In this document: piece after piece, positions 1-12,900 of the stretch
Layout of the letters: every line of letters starts with the position of its first letter
Numbering within the stretch: the first letter of the stretch is position 1
Assembly (NCBI RefSeq): GCF_016545825.1
Contig: NC_052620.1
Coordinates: 2,914,001 to 2,978,000, forward strand
Direction of reading: 5' to 3'
Length of the DNA: 64,000 nt
DNA from: Eucalyptus grandis
Taxonomy: Eukaryota; Streptophyta; Magnoliopsida; Myrtales; Myrtaceae
Made by a program: the position numbers and the translations under genes
Notes under the pieces: model-generated
Seen by the model: only the letters and a program-made list of their open reading frames with translations
What the model was told of the DNA's origin: nothing
The model's database searches: none

Positions 1-3000
1 CATAACTTTATGCCTTATTGCCAAGTAGATATGTTAAAATAGGTCATACACCCATTTCTTAATTCATATTTGATGGACCGAGTTATTATATGGGTTAATT
101 ATATTTAGTGGATAAGTCATAAATGAGTTTGGGATAGTAAAATTTAACATAACATGAATATTAAATGGGTTCACAACTTACTTAGACCTAATCCATATCT
201 ATGATTCTTTCGCTCTCTCTCTCCCTCACTTCATCTTGTGTTTGCTCACTCCACGCTCTTATTTTAGTTTGGATATGAGTTTTCTTAGATGAAGTTAAAT
301 ATACAAGTATTTTAGTAATATGGGTGAGTTGTATATAATTTACTAAATTTGTATTACATGGAAATGAGTCCATTTGAGTTGGACCATTTTTGATCTGACC
401 CACTTATTTGACAGATCAATTGCCAATCCTAGTAAGATTTAAATTATAGTAACCTTCGTCGCTAGACTAAATGTTTCGCCATACCCTAGCTTGCACAACT
501 ATGGCATAGAACACTCTGTCAGAGAAAAATAAATTTGAAAGAAGGGAAACTATGTATATAGTCTTTTTTTTCTTTTTTAAATCCATAGACGCTTTCTTTT
601 TTAATTGGATCAGAAGAAAAGATGGAAAAAATATAAATATATAAAATCTTATATAGGTCAGAGGGTGTTAAGAATATGCAAAAGTATTAGTAGAGATGGA
701 GAAGTCTGACTTGACGAGGATAGTTGGGAGGACAACGACAGTTGCTCCAATTAGCGGGGCATCCTGGTCAGAGTCGTCTTTTGACTCTCCAGCTTGTGCC
801 TCAAGCCGTAAGCATGAATTGAAGGCGGCCCAATGAGGTGTCCCCAAGAGCGACCTTTCTTTTCGGCTTTTTTAACGGGTAAAAGGGACAAGAAGTATGG
901 CCGGCCGAAAGATTCGATTGCAAGCGTTTCACACCTACGGCCAAAATGTTTGGATGAAGTCATAATTACTTTGTATTACTCGGACTCGAATGTTCAAGAT
1001 TGAAGGATCCATATTGTTGCAGCCCTATTGAGATTTTAACAGTTGAAAAGTCTCTTAATACTAAAAATGCTATAATTGGGTAGAGCAACACAACATAATT
1101 TATTTATAAGTTCACTCATAATGCGATTTAAATTCCTAATCTCAGAGATAACACATTTGCCCTTAAACCAACCATCTTGATTTTTTTTTTTTTGGCATTT
1201 AGGACATCCAACTTGTTTTTGGAGAATGACACAGCGAAATGATGGGTTTTAACATATTTGATATAAGTTATTTTTGGCTATTTCTAGCATATATTTGTGC
1301 TATATTTGATCAAGGGAGAATGAAAAAGGAGAGAAAACACCTGAAATTTTAAAATTTTCCACTTAAATGTCCATTCGTGACATAGCCTTAGTGTCCATCA
1401 AGTGCATAAAATACCAAAAATAGGAAAATTTTGAAAATTAAATTAAATAAAGAAATGGCAGCATGAATTTCTAAACTTAATATTCAATTTAACAGGTATG
1501 TACGATAGAAAAATTAGAGAAAGAAGAGTTTGTAAATTATTTACATATTTGGAAATTTCATTTCATTTTTAGTTTAGAATATGCGAATATTCAAAAGTTC
1601 AATGTTCTTTAAGTATATTTTCAGTTGAACGTTTTCAATAATTAAGCTTTAACTTGAAACTATCTTTCCGAATCTATTGTTTGAGATTAGCTGTATGTTT
1701 GAGATAAATAGATATCAAAGTAAGAGTAACAACAAGAACCATAAAACTTAGTTAGCTCATTTAATTTTTTAAATTATATATAATCCTGAAGTATTAGGAA
1801 ATATAACAAGATATTTTTCAAATAACTATATTTTTTTTCTAAATTAAGTGGGTTTGTTTGTCCATTTCATTATCTGTCCACTAAATGATTAAAATAATTT
1901 ATATTTTAGTTTATCTAGGATAAAGCCAAATATCTTTAGTTTATTCCATTTCACTTTATTTTTGGTTGACATGAAAATCTTTTATCCGGTGCAACTTTCG
2001 CAGTTCGCATGATTATATTGCTTATGCGAAGTTAGAAAAATCAAAATCTTTTATCTATAAAGCAAAACCTAGTTTTTTAAAATATATTTTTAAGATATGT
2101 CTTATATCAGATTTGGTATGAATATCAATCACCATATATGAATCTCTAGATTCCAATTTATGGCAATGAGCCAAACAGGGAATTCTTCGAGGGCACATAA
2201 CTATTTTTATATAAATTGCATCCGTTTGGATAAGTTTTTCATGTCATTCGGAAAGTTTTTAAATTAAATTCCATGAATATGTCTTTCGGGGATACTGCAC
2301 TTCTGTACAATTCTTCAGAGTTCTTCATTTTCTGCTTTTGGGGATGAGGCGTGAGTTTTTTGGGACCTATTTGGGAGTCACTAATCTCTGATCCAAGGCG
2401 GGTTATCTACATTTATTAGTTACCAAGGAATTTGATGGAAAGTATATTTATTGATTAGTTAGGCATAATTTTTTTTAAGATTTGATTGTACTTTTATAAT
2501 AAACTTTAAAATTTGATTATATTTTTTTAAAATTTTAAAATTTAATTACACTTTTTTCTTAAGTGCAGTGCATACCATCATTTCATTTTTTTTAAAATAA
2601 TTACTAATATCACTCTCTCTATGCTAAATTTCAACATTGTAGTGACATTAGTAGCTTACTACCTAGCCATGTTAACTAGTTGTCATTTAGCCTGCCATAT
2701 TAACCTCTTTAGCTGAGCCTACACCATGGCCACGTTAGCCTATTATCGGAAGGCCTGCACACATCAATTGATTATCTCTTCGGCAGACCAAACTGTTCAC
2801 AAAGCTTGTTAGGACCTGTATTCTACCATCGGTTAATTAGGGTTGTGTGACAACCTTGTTTCTATTTCAGAAACAAATTTTCTATTCTAAATTTATTTTT
2901 GGAATAAAAATCTATTTAGTAAAATTATTTCATTTTTCTATTTATTATTCCAGAAATAGGTTTAGAATATAAATCAGAAATAAAAATTTTCTATATTTTT

Positions 3001-3488
3001 ATTTCTGGAACATAAATGAGAAATAAAAATTCTTCTCATCGTGTGCTCCATTCGTCGCTGCCGACCACCGTTCGCCGATTGCCGGCCGCCGCCGCCACCG
3101 GTCACTCGCCGCCGCCGCCGTTCACCGCCACCAGTCGCCGGCCATTGGTCGCCGACGGCTTTGTGTTTTTATCAAACAAATTTCTATTTTTAGAGTAGAA
3201 ATTTTATGTCGTTATCAAACGGTTATTTTTATTTAGAAACTCATAGAGAAATAGAAATAGAAAAATCTATTTTTTTTTTCCAGAAATCTATTTCCGGCAA
3301 GAATGGTTATCATTCGCGTTCTTAAACTACCAATTCTTCACCAAGACACGTCGCATTTTTCAGATCTTCCTTCCATATTATAGTTACTTTTTTAGGAATG
3401 TTAGTGATAATTAAGATATTTCTTTTTTTCTTTATATCTCTCGATATTGTGCTTATATGTCATTTTAATATTCATATATATTTCTTGA
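1..3488 (+). repeat. Tandem duplicated TNL 5' flank, copy A
   Basis: Positions 1-470 match 3531-3990, 690-2836 match 7210-9415, and 3330-3488 match 9420-9560, with scattered substitutions and small indels. The unit is therefore repeated head to tail immediately downstream. No gene is recognisable inside. The 70-codon minus-strand open frame at 751-963 recurs at 7284-7496 but resembles no family I know. Copy A lacks the LTR that copy B carries and instead carries a MITE at 2840-3321. Related sequence also lies at about 49.9-50.4 kb and 52.6-53.0 kb, upstream of the second TNL gene, so this is ancient flanking DNA of the cluster. Confidence 0.85.
2840..3321. mobile_element. Non-autonomous TIR element (PIF/Harbinger-like MITE?), copy 1
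   Basis: The tandem paralogue at 9400-9420 lacks this 482-bp stretch, which marks it as an insertion. It is flanked by the trinucleotide TTA on both sides (2837-2839 and 3322-3324). Its ends are imperfect inverted repeats of each other: the left end has GTGTGACAACC and the right end, reversed, GCGAATGATAACC. The arms are AT-rich and rich in TTTCTATTT-type motifs, and the centre (about 3040-3145) is very GC-rich. A relative lies at 55290-55730. A 3-bp TTA target duplication suits PIF/Harbinger, but there is no transposase, so the superfamily is inferred. Confidence 0.7.
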
Positions 3489-3989
3489 TTGAACTCTCTA
3501 CATAGGAAGACATTCTTCACATCCATGTGTCATAACTTTATGATTTATTGCAAATCGACATGTTAAAATGGGTCATACACCCATTTCTTAACTCATATTT
3601 GATGGGCTGAGTTATTATATAGGTTAATTATATTTAGTGGATGAGTTATAAATAAGTTTAGGATAATAAAACTTAAAATAATATGAGTGTTAGATGGATT
3701 CACAACTTACTTAGACCTACCTTGTATCTATGATTCTTTCTTCACTCTCTCTCCCTCACTTCATCTTGTGTTTGCTCACTCCACGCTCTTATCTCAGTTT
3801 GGATATGAGTTTTCCTAGATGAGGTTATATATACAAGTATTTTAGTAATATGAGTTGAGTCGGATATGGTTTACTAAATTTTTATTATATGGAAATGAGT
3901 CCATTTGAGTCGGACTATTTTCGATTTGACCCACCGTTTGACAGATCAATTGTCAGTCCTAGTAAGATTTAAACTATAGTAACATTCGT

Positions 3990-6900
3990 TGTGACATTCT
4001 GATTTTCGACCTTACTTTCGACTAAATGAAATGGGCTTTTCATCGACGCGCCTATGGTCTTTTTCTCTGAGTTGGCCACTCATGAGATAACTAGTCTATC
4101 GGGTGAAGCCGTTAATGAATCTAAATGCAACAGATTTGAGAATTTGACCGGAAACTGACTGCTTGACCGTGCTAATCTACAAGGGTCAATAAGGCACCGT
4201 CAGAATTGATTAAAGATCGGAGATAGGTCATTTTTATAGAGGCATGCAATTAAAGTGTGGGTGATTCCACCTAATTGCAAAAATTTTGTTAAACGACATT
4301 AAACCGATTTTTCTATCGTTTCTGTACCATGTGCCTATATTTGAAACCTTGAAACTTTTACGACAACTGAGAGTCGCTTATAAGTTGAAGATACACAATG
4401 TGACTAAAAAATAATTGACCATGGGTCGATTGCGCTAAAAATTCGTAAAAGCTACCCGGTGGGTTAGGTAATGCTAAAATCGTGTCAAGTTGAAATTAAC
4501 CACAAAATTGAATCCGATTTCAGAAATTGAAAGTTTTGTTATATCACGATTTATTTTAGGAACGTCAACTCATGATTTGAAATTTTTTTGGCAAACCCGA
4601 GTTTTTGGCAAAAATCAAAGTTTTGCAAAATTTGACCAGTAAATTCGAAAGCCCATTTTTTAGTGCGCTTTCGAAATCCAAGTTGGTTCAATTGGCGAGG
4701 GAAAATTATGGAATTGAAGTGGGCACCTACCTTGGCAAGTTGGCCACTTAATTGGATTATTTTGGAGTAGATTTGACTTGAAATTGAAAGGGAAATGTCC
4801 AAATTCGTAGCTATGGGGGGCAGCAACCTTTTGGACCACTTGGGTGGCTTCTAGGGGAAGTTTTGGAGGGAATAACGCTATTGGACTCAGCCATGGACTT
4901 TGGGGGCCAAGTGTTGAATGGTATCTTTTGGAATACTTTTGAGGTCATTTGGGCCCCCCTCAAGCTGTAGCTCTCTTCTTCTTCTTCCTCAGCTTCTATT
5001 CCTCCATGGTTGCTGTTTTTGGAGCTAGAAAACTAGAGAAAACTAGCAGAATATTAGCAGCACTGAAGCCAAGCCGCCGCATGCTATCCAAGCGCCGCCC
5101 AAGCCCATCGGAGCTGCTCGACCATGCCCGTGCGCCCGCGAGCTTGTCCGCCACGTCCCGCGCATCTAGGCCATCATTTGCCGTCCATCAGGCCATGTCG
5201 CAGTCGTGCCAGTCGCCTTTGTTGCCATTCCAGCCGCCAGAAACCATCGCCGTTGGCCCCTGCTCGCGCCACTGTTTTGCCGTGTCGTTTCTAGCCCATG
5301 CTAGCCGCTCGTCCAGCCCGTTCAGCCAGCAAGCGGAAGCCGAAGTTTCAGCAAAACCTGAGACTTCATGGCCTGTTTCCGGACCCTTCCAGACCTCCCT
5401 TGGTGCCGCCATAGACACGGGTCTTCATCACCTTCGCGTCTTCATCGCCGTGAACCTATCAGCTCGCTAATCTGGTGAGTTAATTCCCTAATCCTTGATT
5501 AGGTTGTTAATTGAACTTAAGGGGTTAGTTTAGTGTTGATTCGCTTAATTAGATTAGTACTAAGTGAGATTTGCCTTAAAATGGATTAATGATAAGATAG
5601 AATGTTTATATTAGCCTTAAGATGAATTAGTGTTTATCTAATTAGTGAGATTAGCACTAATGAGGAGGGATTAGTCCAATTCGGTAGACTTTCTTCAGTT
5701 CTGATTTCTGGACCCTCGTCGTTTGCCATTTTTATGGATCGAAATGTGTTAAGATTTTGGAGTCAATTCCTTCTTGAGAAATGTTTTAGACATCTTCAGC
5801 TATGACATATATTTTAATAAAAATTTTTAGAGATATAAAAGTATGAGATTTTATCTCCGTCATTTGCAAACAAATTCTCAGACTGTGTTGGAATTTTTGA
5901 CCTTTTGAGATTCTAGGAATTTTTATTAACTCTTAGAGTTATAATTTCAAAATTGTTTCTTTACAAAAGTTGTTTGTTACATCTTTTTTTTAACATACTC
6001 AAATTTCAGATCAAATGGACAAGTTTTGGGTCTCAAATCAAACTGATTTTAGAAAATATACTTTCTAGAAATGGACCCAGTTTTTGTACCGGATTGAGTG
6101 ATTTACTGGGTTTAATCTAGAAGGATATGGGTTAAGGTGTCTTCATACAAAATATTATTTTATGTGTCATTTATAACATGTTCAAATTGGGGAATTTTCC
6201 AAACTCGTTTGATTAAATTTCTGGATTTAAACTCGGAGACGCACGAGTGAACCGTTTCTACCGGTTAAGACCGGTAGTAGTTTTGGTGATTGTTCTTGAT
6301 GCTATGCTTGCTGAACCATGCCTATTTGGTGATGCGGTTGCTTTGTGATATGGTTAGAAGTGATGCATGATGAGGCGCGATGATTGTGCCATGGTTGTGA
6401 TTTATTGTTATTTTTTTTATATGGCAACTATTGAAAGATGTTGAGATGTGTTGAGAAAACCGAATGGTTGTGAATAGGTAAAGGATTAAGTGTGCATGAT
6501 AGTGAAATTTCATATGAGCCACCTCTAGAACCTTGTACCATTGCTTATGATAGTTGAGAACTAAGTGCTATACGACAGCGTGACTTCATGGGAGCCATCT
6601 CTAGTTCCTTGAGCTATTGCTTATTATAGTCGAGAACTAAGTGCTACACGACAATGCGATTTTGTGGAAGCCACCTCTAGTACCTTAAGCTATTACTTAT
6701 TGTGGTCAGGGACTAAGTGCCACACAATATCGAAACTTCATGGGAGGGGCACCTCTAGAACCTTGAGTTTGAAATTAGAGTTTGAATATTGAGAGTGAAT
6801 ATCGGGTGTGGATTGAACCACCGATATGAGTTACCCGCGCCTGGTTATGAGACGAAATTGTGTGGCATAGAATGAGACGTGTCATAACGATTTGGCCTTA

Positions 6901-7203
6901 TAATCGGGACTCTTGTGAATTATTTGATGAGTGATATGATGTGTTCTAGTTCTTGAATGCATTTACTGTATGCATGCGTTTTATGTGATGCACTAATGTG
7001 CAAGAACATGCTGAGGCGAGGTAAGTTCTGAGTGGTGCATGTTTAGGACGCACTTGAGTGAATTCCTGTCCTAATCGGGGTTTAGAGTGTTGACTCACTG
7101 AGATTTATTCTTACCCCGTCGTGGTTTACAAGTTTTCAAGTCCTTAGTCTGGAGATATTGGAGGGTGTCGTGGAGGATCCCGAGCCAGAGTCGAAGTCCT
7201 TAG
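3990..7203 (+). mobile_element. Truncated solo LTR, Ty3/gypsy-like
   Basis: This 3.2-kb block is absent from the tandem paralogue and starts with TGTGACATTCTG, a common form of gypsy LTR 5' end. It includes a GC-rich stretch at 4950-5470 that gives a 173-codon open frame, and a 76-bp tandem repeat near 6.5-6.8 kb. The sequence resumes paralogous flank at about 7204 without a matching CA end or target duplication, so the 3' edge appears deleted. No gag or pol domain is present. The gypsy assignment comes from the overall style of the LTR and is inference. The 173-codon frame is not a gene in my view. Confidence 0.5.
6509..6770 (+). repeat. 76-bp tandem repeat inside the LTR
   Basis: Units begin at 6509, 6585, 6661 and 6737, an exact 76-bp spacing. 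There are three full units and a partial fourth. Each holds GCCACCTCTAG near its start and AACTAAGTGCTA further on, with a few substitutions per unit. Confidence 0.85.
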
Positions 7204-9893
7204 GCAAAAGTATTAGTAAAGATGAAGAAGTCGGACTTGACGAGGATGGTTGGGACTTGGGAGGACAACGACAGTTGCTCCAATTAGCGGGGCATCCTGG
7301 TCAAAGTCGTCTTTTGACTCTCTAGCCCGTGCCTCATGCCGTAAGCATGAATTGAAGGCGGCCCAATGAGGTGTCCCCACGAGCGACCTTCCTTTTCGGC
7401 CTTTTTAACGGGTAAAAGGGACAAGAAGTATGGCCGGCCGAACGATTCGATTGCAAGCGTTTCACACCTACGGCCAAAATGTTTGGATGAAGTCATAATT
7501 ACTTTGTATTACCTGGACTCGAAAGTCCAAGATTGATGAATCCATCTTGTTGCAGCCCTATTGAGATTTTAACAGTTAAAAAGTATCTTCATACTAAAAA
7601 TGCTATAATTGGGTAGAGCAACACAACATAATTTATTTATAAGTTCACTCACAACACTATTCAAATTCCTAATCTTAGGGTTAACTGGCGACACATTTGC
7701 CCTTAAACCAACCATCTTGATTTTTTTTTTTTTTTTTGGCATTTAGGACACCCAACTTGTTTTTGGAGAATGACATAGTGAAATGATGGGTTTTAAAATA
7801 TTTGATTTTTATAAGTTATTTTTGTTTATTTCTGGCATATATTTGTGCTATATTTGATCAAGGGAGAATGAAAAAAAGGAGAGAAAACACCCGAAAGTTT
7901 AAAATTTTCCACTTAAACGTCCATTTGTGACATAGCCTTAGTACCCATCAAGTGCATAAAATACCAAAAAGAGGAAAAATTTGAAAATTAAATTAAATGA
8001 AGAAAAGGCAGCATGAATTTCTGAACTTAATATTCAATTTAACAGGTACGTACAATAGAAAAATTAGAGAAAGAAGAGTTTGAAAATTATTTACATATTT
8101 GGAAATTTCATTTTAGTTTATAATATGTGAATATTCAAAAGTTCAATGTTCTTTAAGTATAATTTCAGTTCAACGTTTTCAATAATTAAGTTTTAACTTG
8201 AAACTATCTTTCCGAATCTATTGTTTGAGATTAGCTGTATGTTCGAGATAAATAGATATCAAAGTAAGAGTAAGTACAAGAACCATAAAAAATAGTTAGC
8301 TCATCTAATTTCTTTTAATTATATATGATCCTGAAGTAATAGGAACTATAACAAGATACGTTTCAAATAACTATAATTTTTTTCCTAAATTAAGTGGATT
8401 TGTTTGTCCATTTCACTATCAGTGCACTAAATGATTAAAAAATATATATTTTAATTTATCTAGGATTAATCGATAATGCCATATATCTTTAGTTTGTTCC
8501 ATTTCACTTTCTTTTGGTCGACACCAAAATCTTTTATACGGTGCAACTTTCGCCGTTATATTGCTTATGTGAAGTTAGATAAAATCAAAATCTTTTATCT
8601 ATTAAGCAAAACTTAGTTTTTTTTTTAATATTCTTTTTTTAAGATATGTCTTATATCAGATTTGGTATGAATATCAATCACCATATAAGAATCTCTAGAT
8701 TCCAATTCATGGCAAGATAAACTACAATATGAGCCGGACAGGGAATTCTTTGAGGGCATATAATTATTTTTATATAAATTGCATTTGTTTGGATAAGTTT
8801 TTCATATCATTCGGAAATTTTTTAAATTAAATTCCTTTGGATATGTATTTCTGGGGATATTGCACTTCTGTACAATTTTTCAGAATTCTTCATTTTCTAT
8901 TTTTGGGGATTAGGTGTGAGTTGTTTTGGACTTAGTTGGGAGTCAACTATTCTTTGATCTAGGACGGGTTATCTACACTTATTAGTTTCTAAGGAATTCG
9001 ATGGAAACTATATCCATTGATTAGTTAGGCATAAATCTTTTTAAGACTTGGTTGTATTTTATGACAAATTTTAAAATTTGATTATATTTTTGAAAATTTT
9101 AAAATTCAATTGGACTTTTGTCTTGAGCGCACTAGATGCACGTTGCACCCAAGTGCACACCATCAGTTCATTTTTTTTTTTCTTCTAATAATGACTAGTA
9201 TCACTACATTGTGGTGACAATAGTAGACTACCACCTAGCCATGTCAACTAGTTGTCATGTAGCCTGCCATATCAGCCTCTTTAGCTGTTCCTACACCATA
9301 GCCACGTTAGCCAATTATCGCGAAGCTTGCACACATCAATTGATTATCTCTTCAGCAGACCAAACTGTTCGCAAAGCTTGTTAGGACCTATATTCTACCA
9401 TCGGTTAATTGGACTACTAGTTCTTCACTAAGACACATCACGTTTTTTAGATATTCTTCCATATTATATAGTTACTTTTATGGAAATGTTAGTGATAATT
9501 AAGATATTTTCTTTTGTTCTTTATATCTCTTGCTATTGCGCTTATATCTCATTTTACTATGCATATCTCTAACTAGTTATAATTAAAATCATAATATTTT
9601 GTTACTTTAAATATTTACCTAATAAAGTTTATAAAGAGGCTCAAGTATTCTTTATCAGGAGACATACAAATGTGTGCATAAAAAAAAAAAAAAAAAAAAA
9701 ACTCAATTCTCTTTTCCATATACATATATATTTTTTTTACCTTGGTAAATCTGCACAGTTTTCATAGCAAAAATAAATCTATTTTAAAAATGTGGACATG
9801 GGGCCCTTAAACAAAACCTCCTACCCATTTGTTATAATATTCCTAGAAAAATGCAAGGAAAGAGACTTTGCCCCTCTTCGCGATTGGCACTTC

Positions 9894-9900
9894 TATAAAT
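9894..9900 (+). promoter_or_regulatory. Predicted TATA box of TNL1
   Basis: TATAAAT lies about 90 bp before the TNL1 start codon, inside a stretch (about 9880-9930) that is nearly identical to the corresponding region of TNL2, where the TATA box is at 54032-54038. Conservation of position and context in both paralogues supports it as the core promoter. Confidence 0.6.
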
Positions 9901-9989
9901 CCTCCCGAGGTCACACTTGAAAGCAAGAGAAAAAAAAACTAAGAGAGAAGAATCATACATTTCTCTTAAAACTGAGGTCCAGTAGGAGG

Positions 9990-12900
9990 ATGATGAGAAA
10001 GAGGGACTCATCGTCGGGTGGAGGTGATGGTGGTGAGACATCAAGGGCTGAATTTGAAGTTTTCTTGAGTTTTAGAGGCTCAGACACAGGCCTGACTTTT
10101 ACAGATTGTCTCTATCACTCAATGGTTAGAGCTTGGATTCGTGTGTTTAGAGATGCTGAAGAGATCAGAATAGGTGAAGAGATTGGAGGAGAGCTTCTGC
10201 GTGCAATCAGCTCGTCTAAAATCTATATGCCAATCTTCTCTAGAAATTATGCTTCTAGTGCATGGTGTCTTCGTGAACTTGCATACATGTTGGAGTGCTG
10301 GAGAAATAGAACAAATGACAAAATGATCATTCCCATTTTCTATGACGTGGATCCCGATGATGTGAAGCTGAAAACTGGATTGTACTTTGAAGCTTTGGAA
10401 AAGCATGGTGACAAGTTTGGTTGTGATCAAGTGCAGTGTTGGAAGAAGGCTGTCATAGAGGTTGCTCGCATCAAGGGATGGCACTTGAAGGATCAAGGGT
10501 AAGGGTTTAATAGTCATGTTACACTCTTAAATTTATATTAATCGAGCCTTTCTATCTGTAAAAGTTGTCTAACCAAGTCCTAACATTAAATTTTAATTCA
10601 GTCAAATGCATCTGATGTGGATGTCTAACGACCTTGGAGTATGATATGAACAATATTTTTCAAGGTCCAAACTGAAGTGCGCGTTAGCAAAGAAAGAGAT
10701 TATCGGAGACGAAGATGATTTTTTATTTTATTTTATTTTATTTTATTTTATTTTATACATTTCCACGTGTCCACATTCACAAAATGTTGAACATTGTCCA
10801 CGCTTGCGTAAGTTGAATTTGGCGCTATGTAATGCTGGAGAGTTTTGATTAGACAACTTGTACTAGTATAAGAACTAAATTAGAAAAAACAAAAGTATAA
10901 GGATTTGGCAAGAAAAAGCATGAAAGTATTTCCAAAGTTAATAATAACAAGTACCCTATAATATACTACGCAAGAAGTTCTTCAATTTTGAAATATAGAG
11001 AATTACAATGAATGATTGAATGAAGTCCATTTCAATTTTAATGAATATGATTTACAACAAGTAAGTCGGTAAATTGTTAGCTGAAATAAATTCCCTCACA
11101 TTATGGTAAGGTCACCTCAACATAAGGCCTCCAATCATAGCGGTATTTTAAGGTAAAAAAATTAAGGAAAATATTAATTTCCCCATTAACGAAGAGTTAA
11201 GTCATTTTTAAGATTCTAAGAATATATATGTGCAGTCAAGAAAATATGTATTTTGTTTCCTTTTCCTTAGGAAAATAATCCTTTATTAGGTCAAACCTTG
11301 CAAATGCACAAATAGACCGAGTTTTGTGTTATTAATATTCCTCAACTTGATTTTCCATCAACTATCTGTCTCAAGATCTTTGTCTAATATGGCAGACATG
11401 GTAAAATCATCAATCATATTATTGATGAGGTTTTGACCAAGCTAATGAAAGGAAAGAGAAATCTCCCTGATCATATAGTCGGATTTCATGATCATGTGGA
11501 AGCCATCATCAACATTTTAGATGAAAATTCTCGTGATATTCTTTGCCTAGTAATCCATGGAATGGGCGGTATTGGTAAGACAACTCTTGCTGGGGTTGTC
11601 TTTAACCAAATCTCTAATCAATTTTGTGGTTGTAGCTTCCTCTTCGATGTTCGTGAATTTGCAGAAGGTGGTAAAATTGTTGAGTTGCAGCATAAGTTAC
11701 TATCAGAAATCCTCCACCTCAAATCTATAGAGGTGTATGATTTTAGTATGGGTATTAGTATGATTAAAGAAAGATTCCATGAAAAGAAAATTCTCATTGT
11801 TCTTGACGATGTGGATAAGTGGGACCAGTTAATGAAATTAGTAGGAAATTGTGATTGGTTTGGCCTTGGAAGTAGAATCATTATTACAACTAGGAATATC
11901 AATTTTTTGCCTATCGAAGAAGAGGAGAACCAAGAAAATAAAGTCTTTCACATCTATGAAATGAGGGAATTGGATCCTTGCTATGCCCTTCAACTTTTCA
12001 GTAAGCATGCCTTCCGAAGGGACTCTCCTCCAGTTGACTACGCAGATATTTCACATGAAATTGTTGCCAAAACAGGGGGACTTCCTTTGGCTCTCGAGGT
12101 TATCGGTTCCTCACTTTACTACAAAAGAAAATCGATTTGGAAGGAAACTCTAAAGAAGTTAAATTTTGTCCCCAAGCAGGAAGTCCTTAACAAATTAAAG
12201 ATAAGTTATGACATGTTAGAGGATGATCAGAGAGAAATTTTCCTTGACATTGCATGCTACTTCATTGGTGAAGAAGCAATCTATCCATATTATATGTGGA
12301 AAGCTTCTGAGTTTTACCCAAAATGTGCAATACTCTTCCTTACACGGATGTCTTTAATCAAGATTGGGGATGACGATAGATTGTGGATGCATAATCAATT
12401 AAGAGATCTTGGAAGAGAGATTGTTCGCCAAGAAGATGTCAAAATGCTTGAAAATCGCAGTAGGTTGTGGCTTCCCAAGAGTGCCTTGGATGTTGTTCAA
12501 ACGAGGAAGGTACGTAAGTTCGGTCGCTGTTTTCTTCTTAAAAAAATATACACGCAATGCAATTAGCCCGAGTTACACTGAATTATTTATTTCTTCTATC
12601 TTTCCTTTTGTTCCCCCTCTATTTCGTCAATACATAAAAGCAGGCGCCTCCCCACGCAAGGGTGGAGTCGAAAGCATGCATAATTGCATATTGCCACATT
12701 TGTACAAGATAAGGTATATGCGCTTTTGTTACTGACTTCAATGTCAGCTTGTGCTTTTTCTGTTCACTAGGGAACAGATAATGTGGTGGCCCTCAAACTG
12801 ACACGAGTTTTTGAAGAGCAGAGCTTCACAAATGATGGCTTTTCAAAGCTTCCCAATTTAAGGCTGTTGGAATTAGAAGGGGTGGGATTTGCGGGTGACT

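Larger units (their letters stand above)
3531..9560 (+). repeat. Tandem duplicated TNL 5' flank, copy B
   Basis: This is the second head-to-tail copy of the unit at 1-3488. It lies directly upstream of TNL1, so it is the resident 5' flank of that gene. It is longer because an LTR-like sequence (3990-7203) replaces the segment equal to 460-683 of copy A. The part at 9260-9600 also matches 53440-53760 upstream of TNL2, which shows the flank was duplicated together with the genes. Confidence 0.85.

Noticed and set aside
751..963. 70-codon minus-strand open frame conserved at 7284-7496
   Set aside because: The surrounding DNA is equally conserved because the whole segment is tandemly duplicated, and the diverged copies near 50.3 and 52.8 kb do not keep the frame.
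4949..5470. 173-codon plus-strand open frame with a hydrophobic start
   Set aside because: It lies inside the LTR-like insertion in a GC-rich tract with few stops, and resembles no protein family; the hydrophobic start comes from CTTCTTCTT repeats.
10119..10517. 132-codon minus-strand open frame (and its partner at 54235-54639)
   Set aside because: Antisense shadow of the TIR exon, conserved only because the exon is conserved.
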